From contig WAOZ01000059.1 of assembly GCA_015520975.1 (NCBI GenBank), positions 1-5,983 of the forward strand: a stretch of 5,983 nt of DNA, given 5' to 3'. Of the stretch, positions 1 through 5,983 are shown one piece after another (the stretch's first letter is position 1; every line of letters begins with the position of its first letter). Origin of the DNA: DHVE2 group archaeon (GTDB lineage: Archaea > Thermoplasmatota > Thermoplasmata > Thermoplasmatales > Aciduliprofundaceae). The translations under genes were made by a program, and so were the position numbers. The notes under the pieces were generated by a model that saw nothing but the letters and a program-made list of their open reading frames with translations, did no database searches and had not been told where the DNA came from.

Positions 1-2
1 AT

Positions 3-2819
3 GTAAAAGAGAAGGATATCATAAACAAAAGCATATTTGAATACATACATCCTGAGGATGTCCCTAAATTGAAAGATAGTTTTGATGCATTGCAAAATAT
101 AAACGAAATACGAATTGATCTGATAAGAATGACAAATAAATCTGACAGGGAGTTCTATGTGGAAATGAGAATTCGGAAAATGGACAATATGTATGTTATC
201 ACAGTAATCGACCGCACTCAGTTTTACAAAACATATAAAGAGCTTAGGATGATTAGGTCTGCGGTAGATAATATGGTAGAAGCCATGCTTGTGACGGATG
301 TTCATGGAAACATAGTTTTTGTGAATCCAGCATTCACGAAAATTACAGGTTATACATCAGATGAAGTTATTGGAAAGAACCCCCGAATTCTAAAAAGTGG
401 TAAACAGCCTAAGAAATTTTATGAAGAACTGTGGAAAACTATCCTTTCTGGAAAAACTTGGCATGGCAAACTTATAAACAAAAAAAAGAATGGCGAGCTT
501 TACTGGGAAGAAATGACCATTGCACCAGTTAAAGATGAGAATGGCAATATTATGTATTTTGTTGCGATAAAGCAGGATGTTACTCTCAGAAAAAAACTGG
601 AAGATGAAGTGAAGATGAGAGAGGAGTTTTACAGAACGGTATTTAACAGCACATTTGATGGAATATTCATAGAAACACTGGATGGCAAAATAATAGATGT
701 GAATGAATCTGCAGTAAATATGTTGGGATATACCAAAGAAGAACTCATAGGATCTGGGATTGAAAAGATAATACCAGAAGAGGAGAGAAAGAAGATCCCA
801 ATTCTTCTTGATGAACTTAAAAAAAGAAAAAAATTCATTCTGGAGACGGAACACATCCATAAAAATGGTCACAGAATTCCGGTGGAATTAGCAATTACGC
901 TCACAGAAATAAACAGAAAGGACCATATTGTTGTGGCCGTGCGTGATCTGACTCCGCGCAAAGAGTACGAACTCAGATACAGATATCTCGCGGAAATGGC
1001 AAATGATGGTGTGGTCATGATAAATTCTAATGGAAGGATAATTTATGCGAATCCAGCATTCAGAAAAATTACAGGATACTCTTCAGAAGAAATTTTGGGT
1101 AAGAAAATTACGGATTTATCAGCGATAGTATTTCCTGAAAATAAAAGAGAGCGTATGGAAAAAGCAATTTATGATTTAAAAAGAATGAGAAAGATCGAAA
1201 AGATGCAGTTTGAGTTTGACCTCAAACGCAAAAATGGAGAGCTAAGGAGATGTGAAGCGGTGATATCCACTTTTGAAATAAATGATAAAATATACGGACT
1301 TGCCATTATAAGAGATATAACAGAGAGAAAGAGATATGAAGAAATGCTCAAAAAAGATAAAGAAAAATACAAAATATTGCTTGATAATCTTTTATCGGCG
1401 GTGTTGATTATTGTGGATGAAAAAATAGTTTTTGTAAATAAAAGCTTTGAAGATATGTTTGGTTATAAAAGAGATGAGATTTTGGACAAGCATTTCACAG
1501 AAATAATATACCCTGATATGATTGCGATAACTCTCGAAAATTACAGGAGGCGGATTAAAGGATTACCCTGTCCTGAACATTATCTTGTTAAATTTAAAAC
1601 GAAGGATAATAAATTGCTGTGGGGAGATGTGAGAGCCGCCGTAATCGAATATGATGGGAATATAGCAGATATGGTCAATATAGTTGATGTCACGCCTATA
1701 AAAGAGATGGAGGACAAATTGGTAAAACTCACATCGGTATTCAAAGAAATAAAAATGGCAAATGAAAAAGAAGAAATATATAAAATAGCAATTAATTCGA
1801 TTAAAGAGATTCTGGGTATATCAAGCGTTGCGATTCTTGAGCTTAAAGATAACAAACTTGAAATTGTGTGCGAATATGGATACAATAAAAGGGGTATGAT
1901 AATCCCATTAAACAGTAAAAACGGCATAACACCAAAGGTCGTAAAGCAAAACAGACCTTATTATATACCCAATGTTGGTGCCAATAGGAGGTATATTAAA
2001 GGCGCATTTTCGGTGGGTTCTGAATACGCAACACCTATTTCTATTGATAAGGAAATTTATGGTGTGCTTGATGTACAAAGTAAAGAGATTGACGGCATCT
2101 CGGAAGATGATCGAATGCTTCTAGATATGCTCGCATCGCATATGGCTGTTGCACTTAAAAGCCTTGAATATCAGAAAAAACTCGAAAGATCAAATGCAAT
2201 ACAGGAACTGATGCTCCATATTGTCAGCCATGATCTGAAAAATCCTCTGGCTGTTATAAAAGGCTATGTGGATCTCCTGAGAATGGATTACAATGAAAAA
2301 TATCTTGATGCTGTGGAGAAGGCTGTTAACGAAGCTGTGGATATAATTAACAAAGCGAGATTATTTTCTAAACTTGATGCAAATAAAATAAATGAGGTGA
2401 GACAGAGTATTGATCTTGCTGAGATCATAAACGATGCGGCAAATCTTATTCTGGAAAAGTACAAAAATAGAAAGATAATTGTTCACGGTAATGCAAGAAT
2501 TAATGCATACCCCATTTTAAAAGAGGTTTTCATAAACATTTTTGATAATGCCTTTAAATATGGTGCAAATGAAGTAATAACAACAATAAAAACCAAAGCT
2601 GATACTGTAGAACTCCGTATTGCTGATGATGGTCCGGGAATTCCAGACAACAAAAAAGAGCAGGTGTTTAATGCATTTAGAGTCCTCTCTGTTAGAGGCG
2701 GAAGCGGTTTGGGTTTGTCCATTGTTAAAAAAATCCTTGAACTCCACAATGGAGATATATGGATTGAGAACAATATACCCAAGGGAAGCGTTTTTGTAAT
2801 AAAATTGCCTATACAGTAA
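3..2819 (+). CDS. Multi-PAS/GAF sensor histidine kinase, 5' end outside the window
   Basis: Cytoplasmic sensor kinase that would autophosphorylate on histidine and pass the phosphate to a response regulator, which is not in this window. A TTG at 69 could be read as a start, but the frame is open back to base 3 and those 22 codons read as PAS sequence (IFEYIHPEDVPK), so the gene is truncated by the window edge. Numbering from codon 69: remainder of a first PAS to about 50, then PAS domains at about 62-178, 184-300, 303-425 and 433-550 (three with NPAF or VNxSF-type cores), and a GAF domain at about 555-705. The HisKA helix carries H721 in SHDLKNPL. The HATPase_c domain keeps its N box (N823, N827), DDGPGIP (853-859) and GGSGLGL (877-883), so catalysis looks intact. 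No membrane segment, receiver or HAMP domain is visible. The signal is unknown. Kinase identity is certain; the physiological role is not. Confidence 0.95.
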   Translation, partial: VKEKDIINKSIFEYIHPEDVPKLKDSFDALQNINEIRIDLIRMTNKSDREFYVEMRIRKMDNMYVITVIDRTQFYKTYKELRMIRSAVDNMVEAMLVTDVHGNIVFVNPAFTKITGYTSDEVIGKNPRILKSGKQPKKFYEELWKTILSGKTWHGKLINKKKNGELYWEEMTIAPVKDENGNIMYFVAIKQDVTLRKKLEDEVKMREEFYRTVFNSTFDGIFIETLDGKIIDVNESAVNMLGYTKEELIGSGIEKIIPEEERKKIPILLDELKKRKKFILETEHIHKNGHRIPVELAITLTEINRKDHIVVAVRDLTPRKEYELRYRYLAEMANDGVVMINSNGRIIYANPAFRKITGYSSEEILGKKITDLSAIVFPENKRERMEKAIYDLKRMRKIEKMQFEFDLKRKNGELRRCEAVISTFEINDKIYGLAIIRDITERKRYEEMLKKDKEKYKILLDNLLSAVLIIVDEKIVFVNKSFEDMFGYKRDEILDKHFTEIIYPDMIAITLENYRRRIKGLPCPEHYLVKFKTKDNKLLWGDVRAAVIEYDGNIADMVNIVDVTPIKEMEDKLVKLTSVFKEIKMANEKEEIYKIAINSIKEILGISSVAILELKDNKLEIVCEYGYNKRGMIIPLNSKNGITPKVVKQNRPYYIPNVGANRRYIKGAFSVGSEYATPISIDKEIYGVLDVQSKEIDGISEDDRMLLDMLASHMAVALKSLEYQKKLERSNAIQELMLHIVSHDLKNPLAVIKGYVDLLRMDYNEKYLDAVEKAVNEAVDIINKARLFSKLDANKINEVRQSIDLAEIINDAANLILEKYKNRKIIVHGNARINAYPILKEVFINIFDNAFKYGANEVITTIKTKADTVELRIADDGPGIPDNKKEQVFNAFRVLSVRGGSGLGLSIVKKILELHNGDIWIENNIPKGSVFVIKLPIQ
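323..349 (+). repeat. PAS-core DNA repeat, copy 1
   Basis: A 27-base stretch encoding the NPAFTKITG core of the second visible PAS domain. It matches 1049-1075 at 25 of 27 bases by my direct comparison, with two adjacent mismatches. The copies are 726 bases (242 codons) apart and in the same frame, which suggests PAS domain duplication or gene conversion within the kinase. Confidence 0.7.
1049..1075 (+). repeat. PAS-core DNA repeat, copy 2
   Basis: Second copy of the repeat at 323-349, encoding NPAFRKITG of the fourth visible PAS domain. The intervening PAS domain (VNESAVNMLGY) does not share this DNA, so the similarity skips one domain. Confidence 0.7.
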
Positions 2820-2821
2820 CG

Positions 2822-3784
2822 ATGCGGTTTAGATGCATTCGAGTCAACAAAAAATACGCGCAGCGTGTAATCAATATCCTTAGAAAAAAGAATCTCTTGC
2901 CAGATTTCAGATTAAAAAAAGATGGGGAATTTGTGCTCATCCCTATAAAAAATGGGGACATGCCTGATTTTGAATTTGAGTACACTATCGAATTTTCTGA
3001 ATTTGAACCGATTAGAAGACCAGAACCGATAAAAGCGAGATTCGATGTTGTTGGTGATATTGCGATCATCAAATTTGCAGAAGGTATGGATATAGAAAAA
3101 ATCGCTATGGCGATTCTAACGAATCATAAAAATATTAAGAAAGTTGCGGTGGATTACGGTGTGAAAGGTGAAACGCGCGTTAGGAGTTTAAAACTAATTC
3201 ATGGCGACTCGTTTGAAACTATACATCGGGAATATGGGATACGAATAAAAGTCGATGTTTCAAAAGTTTATTTTTCTCCTCGACTGGCATCCGAAAGATG
3301 GAGAGTTGTTTCACAGGTAAATGATGGTGAGATAATATACGATATGTTCTGCGGTTGCGGGCCGTTCAGCATAATGATTGCCAAATACAGAAAAGTCAAG
3401 ATCTTCGCAAGCGATATAAACCCGCATGCCATTTATTATCTAAAAGAGAATATCAAGTTAAATAAAATCACTACAATCACACCGATTTTAGGAGATGCAA
3501 GAGAGGTGGTTAAATCAATAGGCAAGGTAGACAGAATCATTATGAATCTTCCACATTCAGCATACGAATTTTTCCCGTATGCGCTGAATGCTGTTAAAAG
3601 TGGAACCAGAATCCATTATTATGAGATTTTGAATAGAGATGCACGGATAATAAATAGACGCATAGTCGAATTGCAAAAACTTGTAGAAGAAAAAGGGACT
3701 AAACTGAAATTAATAGAATATCATATGGTACATCCATACTCGCCATCTTCGGATATGTACGCATTTTTATTTGAAGTCATTTGA
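2822..3784 (+). CDS. trm5: Archaeal Trm5-type tRNA (guanine37-N1)-methyltransferase
   Basis: Transfers methyl from AdoMet to N1 of G37 beside the tRNA anticodon, which prevents +1 frameshifting; in archaea the product also feeds wyosine synthesis on tRNA-Phe. The 320 residues show a small N-terminal D1-like domain (1 to about 50), a D2 region (FDVVGDIAIIKF, 74-85) with GETRVR (116-121), then YFSPRLASER (150-159) and a Rossmann methyltransferase fold. The latter has DMFCGCGPFSI (174-184), SDINPHAI (197-204), GDAREV (224-229) and NLPHSAYEF (242-250). Aligned from memory with Methanocaldococcus Trm5, R119 and E158 match the catalytic R145 and E185. The D1-D2 linker looks shorter than in that protein. 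The ATG lies two bases after the kinase stop with no clear Shine-Dalgarno, so translation probably depends on reinitiation. Whether it is subtype Trm5b or the bifunctional Trm5a (Taw22) cannot be settled by eye. Confidence 0.92.
   Translation: MRFRCIRVNKKYAQRVINILRKKNLLPDFRLKKDGEFVLIPIKNGDMPDFEFEYTIEFSEFEPIRRPEPIKARFDVVGDIAIIKFAEGMDIEKIAMAILTNHKNIKKVAVDYGVKGETRVRSLKLIHGDSFETIHREYGIRIKVDVSKVYFSPRLASERWRVVSQVNDGEIIYDMFCGCGPFSIMIAKYRKVKIFASDINPHAIYYLKENIKLNKITTITPILGDAREVVKSIGKVDRIIMNLPHSAYEFFPYALNAVKSGTRIHYYEILNRDARIINRRIVELQKLVEEKGTKLKLIEYHMVHPYSPSSDMYAFLFEVI
3675..3694 (-). terminator. Possible U-rich termination region for the psmB-aCPSF1 transcript
   Basis: Read on the minus strand this gives U5 (3694-3690) and another U5 (3679-3675), about 83-102 bases past the aCPSF1 stop and inside the trm5 gene. 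U-tracts downstream of genes are the known recognition signal for aCPSF1/FttA-dependent termination. The tracts encode ordinary lysine-rich codons of Trm5, so this may be coincidence. Confidence 0.2.
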
Positions 3785-5720
3785 CCCTGAGCGCATCGAG
3801 GTTTTTAAGTGCTATTGTTTCCATACCGTATCTCCGGTGCAGTCCAATGGCCAGATCTATGCATTTGTTTTCTTCACCGTGACATAGAATCACACGCTCT
3901 GGTTTTGGGTTCATGGAAGATATGTACTGAATGAGCTGTCTTCTGTCGGAATGGCCCGAGAACCCATCAATGGTTTCAATATCCATCTTTATTTCGATTT
4001 TCAAGGGCTGTCCCTGATGGCTCATAAGCACTTCTTTTAGCCCATTCTGAATCTTTCTACCCAGCGTGCCAACTGCCTGATAACCCACGAACACCAGAGT
4101 GTTTTTCGGGTCGTCTGCCCAGTGTTTGAAATATTCTAGCACGGGACCACCGTTCATCATACCAGAAGTTGATAGCACGATTAATGGATCTGGGGAATTT
4201 ATAACCTCTTCTCTGCGCTCTGATGATTCAACCCTCTTGAATATGTCCGATAGAAACGGATTCTCTTTTTTCTGGAATATGAGCTCTCTCAAATCTTTGT
4301 TCAGATATTCTGGATATGCGGCGTGAATGGCAGTGGCCTCCCATATCATACCATCTAGATATACTGGCATTTTTGGTAATTCTCCGTTTCTCATAAAGCT
4401 CTCAAGTACAAGCATCACTTCCTGGCTTCTGCCCACAGCGAACACCGGAATGAGTATTTTCCCGCCGCGATTTACAGTTCTCTCAACGACTTCTTTCAAT
4501 CTAGCAGCGGCTTCTCTTCTTGATGGTTGAAAATCTTCCCTGCCGCCGTAGGTACTTTCCATGATAACTGTTTCCACTCTCGGGAACCTGTTGTGCGCGG
4601 CGTTGAACAGCCACGAGCGCTCGAATTTTATATCGCCTGTAACAACTATATTGTAAAGTCCCTCACCGATGTGGAAATGCGCAACGGCAGAGCCGAGAAT
4701 GTGACCCGCATTGTGGAATGTAAGCCGCACATCGGGCGCGATGTCCGTGGTCTCACCGTATTTGAGTGTGATAGTGTGCTTGATCATCTCTTTTATATGC
4801 TTGGATTCGTAAGGTACCTTTTTACCTTCAGCCTGCGCCACCTTTATATAATCAATGAGCAGCATTGCCGCAAGATCTCTTGTAGGTGCGGTCATATATA
4901 CTGGGCCTTCATAATTGTATTTAAAGAGCAGAGGAATGAGTCCAGAGTGATCAAGATGTGCGTGAGTCAGTACCACAGCGTCGATGTGCTTGAACGGGTT
5001 CTCCGGATCGCTAGCGTCCCACACGTCTGGCACATAGAGATACGGCGCGCCGCTCCAAGGACCCTCGTGATTCACGGCGGCGACATCCAGCCCGCAATCT
5101 ATGAGAATACGGCTGGTTTTAGTCATTAACAGCGTGGCGCTTCTCCCCACCTCGCGATAACCGCCCAGCGCAACAATACGAACCCACTGCTCACCGCTGA
5201 GCGGTGGCCTGTTAAGTTTTTTACCGATATTTCGAAGTATTTCCATTCTTTCCTCTCTTACAAGTTTCAGGTACTCCCGCATCTCCTTGACTATTTTTGA
5301 TTCCAAAGGCGGGGCTCTCACAACCCGTGGAGCCCATTTTACTTTCTTTTTTATCTCGTTGAGAAGTTGTCCCTCTTTGCCGATAACTATTCCCGGAGCA
5401 TCGGCTTCGATAACAACTTCACCGGTTTCCGGGACAAAGTATATATTTTTGACACCAGCCTCTTCAGGTACGATTTTTAAAATCTCCTCCCTCGCCTCCT
5501 TTTCATCCATAAGCATTGTTGGATCAGGTCTTATGGAGATTCTTCTCCTTATCGTTTGTGCTATCTTTTTGACAACATCGGGATGATCCGCAAAGAATTC
5601 CACATTTTTTGTGTAGATAACAATGAGCGGTCCTTCAAAATCTATTTTTGTAATCTCAACCCCAGGGGCCTTCTCTTCCAGAATATCACTGGTTTGCTTT
5701 AGCACATCCTCCCATGGCAT
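3777..5720 (-). CDS. aCPSF1 / FttA, KH-metallo-beta-lactamase-beta-CASP ribonuclease and transcription termination factor
   Basis: Archaeal homologue of the eukaryotic CPSF73 3'-end nuclease. The family cleaves RNA at U-rich sites near the elongating polymerase and drives transcription termination. Numbering from the ATG at 5720 (647 residues): an N-terminal KH-like region (about 1-65), a second KH domain with GIVIGKEG (110-117), a metallo-beta-lactamase core with LIDCG, HAHLDH (H253, H255, D257, H258), H340 in GHILGSA and D363 in TGDIKFE, a beta-CASP insert with motif A E388 (MESTYGG), motif B H590 (GHSDRR) and motif C H614 (CHGEE). All zinc ligands and catalytic residues are present and length is normal for the family. 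A GTG at 5729, directly after the psmB stop, would add three residues; the ATG is preferred because GTGAT lies four bases upstream of it. It is cotranscribed with psmB and overlaps trm5 tail to tail. Confidence 0.97.
   Translation of the reverse strand: MPWEDVLKQTSDILEEKAPGVEITKIDFEGPLIVIYTKNVEFFADHPDVVKKIAQTIRRRISIRPDPTMLMDEKEAREEILKIVPEEAGVKNIYFVPETGEVVIEADAPGIVIGKEGQLLNEIKKKVKWAPRVVRAPPLESKIVKEMREYLKLVREERMEILRNIGKKLNRPPLSGEQWVRIVALGGYREVGRSATLLMTKTSRILIDCGLDVAAVNHEGPWSGAPYLYVPDVWDASDPENPFKHIDAVVLTHAHLDHSGLIPLLFKYNYEGPVYMTAPTRDLAAMLLIDYIKVAQAEGKKVPYESKHIKEMIKHTITLKYGETTDIAPDVRLTFHNAGHILGSAVAHFHIGEGLYNIVVTGDIKFERSWLFNAAHNRFPRVETVIMESTYGGREDFQPSRREAAARLKEVVERTVNRGGKILIPVFAVGRSQEVMLVLESFMRNGELPKMPVYLDGMIWEATAIHAAYPEYLNKDLRELIFQKKENPFLSDIFKRVESSERREEVINSPDPLIVLSTSGMMNGGPVLEYFKHWADDPKNTLVFVGYQAVGTLGRKIQNGLKEVLMSHQGQPLKIEIKMDIETIDGFSGHSDRRQLIQYISSMNPKPERVILCHGEENKCIDLAIGLHRRYGMETIALKNLDALRVK
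3802..3806 (+). terminator. Possible oligo-U termination site for the kinase-trm5 transcript
   Basis: A run of five T's begins 17 bases after the trm5 stop, with TTT at 3818-3820 further on. Archaeal termination uses U-rich tracts without needing a hairpin, so this is a plausible but weak site. It lies inside the antisense aCPSF1 coding region, so sequence there is also constrained by that protein. Confidence 0.25.
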
Positions 5721-5724
5721 TGGT

Positions 5725-5731
5725 ATCACTC
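5725..5731 (-). promoter_or_regulatory. Candidate ribosome binding site for aCPSF1
   Basis: On the minus strand GAGTGAT spans 5731-5725 and contains GTGAT, part of the archaeal anti-16S consensus GGAGGTGATC. It is followed by four bases and the ATG at 5720. It overlaps the psmB stop codon (5732-5730). An alternative GAGG at 5742-5739 sits nine bases before the GTG at 5729, so both starts have some support. Confidence 0.4.
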
Positions 5732-5983
5732 ACTTTAGCCTCATTTTCTTCCTTCTTTTTTCTACTTCTTCCTCGGATATCTCTTCAAAACCTCTCTTTT
5801 TCGTAATAGTGGCCACGGAGATTCCATCGCCGCTGGCTGCGTCTCTCTTCATTGCCGCGTGTATACCTCTGATAGCAAGATTTATACCTTCTTCGAGACT
5901 TATATCATCACTCCATCTGTCTTCAAGAACACCGTACACGAACAGCGAGCCGGAGCCGACGCTTGCGTACTTATCCTCTATGG
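5730..5983 (-). CDS. psmB: 20S proteasome beta subunit, C-terminal part (N terminus outside the window)
   Basis: Catalytic-ring subunit of the archaeal 20S proteasome, an N-terminal threonine protease that degrades unfolded proteins fed by PAN or Cdc48-type ATPases. The visible 83 codons begin IEDKYASVGSGS and run through YGVLEDRW, the EEGINLAIRGIHAAMKRDAASGDG helix and ISVATITKKRGF, then a charged tail ending KKMRLK. GSGS and RDAASGDG are the conserved segments carrying the Ser and Asp/Ser residues that support the active-site Thr (Ser129, Asp166 and Ser169 in Thermoplasma numbering). The frame is open to the right edge, so the GTG near 5939 is an internal valine codon, not a start. The usual proline after GSGS is leucine here, and the C-terminal tail is unusually basic. 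The catalytic Thr and propeptide cannot be seen. Its stop is followed within nine bases by the aCPSF1 ATG, so the two form an operon. Confidence 0.95.
   Translation of the reverse strand, partial: IEDKYASVGSGSLFVYGVLEDRWSDDISLEEGINLAIRGIHAAMKRDAASGDGISVATITKKRGFEEISEEEVEKRRKKMRLK

Noticed and set aside
480..487. Run of eight A's in the kinase gene, with A7 runs at 819-825 and 827-833, as possible frameshift or slippage sites
   Set aside because: The frame continues unbroken through conserved PAS sequence on both sides, and the runs are simply lysine codons in an AT-rich gene.
390..872. A 160-codon open frame on the minus strand, rich in Phe and Ile
   Set aside because: It is the complement of lysine- and glutamate-rich PAS coding sequence, which automatically yields Phe-rich, membrane-like translations.
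2809..3072. An 87-codon minus-strand open frame across the kinase-trm5 junction
   Set aside because: It is antisense to the Trm5 N-terminal region, with no recognisable motif and low-complexity Ser/Asn content.
4527..5129. A 200-codon open frame on the plus strand, opposite aCPSF1
   Set aside because: It lies wholly antisense to strongly conserved aCPSF1 catalytic sequence, has no recognisable domain, and its Cys/His/Arg-rich composition is what the complement of this G+C-rich coding region gives.
5937..5939. GTG as a start of a separate 69-residue minus-strand gene
   Set aside because: The frame is open upstream to the window edge and encodes the conserved proteasome segment IEDKYASVGSGS, so this is an internal valine.

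Overview
The window comes from an archaeon, most likely a euryarchaeote in the broad sense. This rests on a proteasome beta subunit followed directly by the archaeal KH/metallo-beta-lactamase/beta-CASP nuclease aCPSF1 (FttA), and on an archaeal-type Trm5 tRNA methyltransferase. The plus-strand genes are AT-rich and use many ATA codons. I cannot name a genus; a Thermoplasmatota-like or methanogen-like lineage would fit, but that is a guess.

The layout is two convergent gene pairs that fill essentially every base. On the plus strand, bases 3-2819 hold a large cytoplasmic multi-PAS/GAF histidine kinase, cut at the left edge, so its true start lies outside the window. Two bases after its stop comes a complete trm5-like gene (2822-3784). 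On the minus strand, reading from the right edge, is the C-terminal part of a proteasome beta subunit (5983-5730, N terminus outside). It is followed with almost no gap by a complete aCPSF1 gene ending at 3777. The two pairs meet tail to tail and their last 8 bases overlap (3777-3784). There is no intergenic stretch longer than about ten bases, and I see no RNA gene, mobile element or CRISPR array. Promoters of both operons must lie outside the window.

Functionally, the minus-strand pair joins protein turnover (20S proteasome) with RNA 3'-end formation and transcription termination (aCPSF1/FttA). The plus-strand pair joins an orphan sensor kinase with a tRNA position-37 methyltransferase, an association with no obvious pathway logic. 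The minus-strand genes are visibly richer in G+C than the plus-strand genes in the stretches I counted. I found no previously undescribed system. The points most worth a second look are the kinase-trm5 coupling, the overlapping convergent ends involving a termination-factor gene, and a near-identical DNA repeat inside the PAS array.
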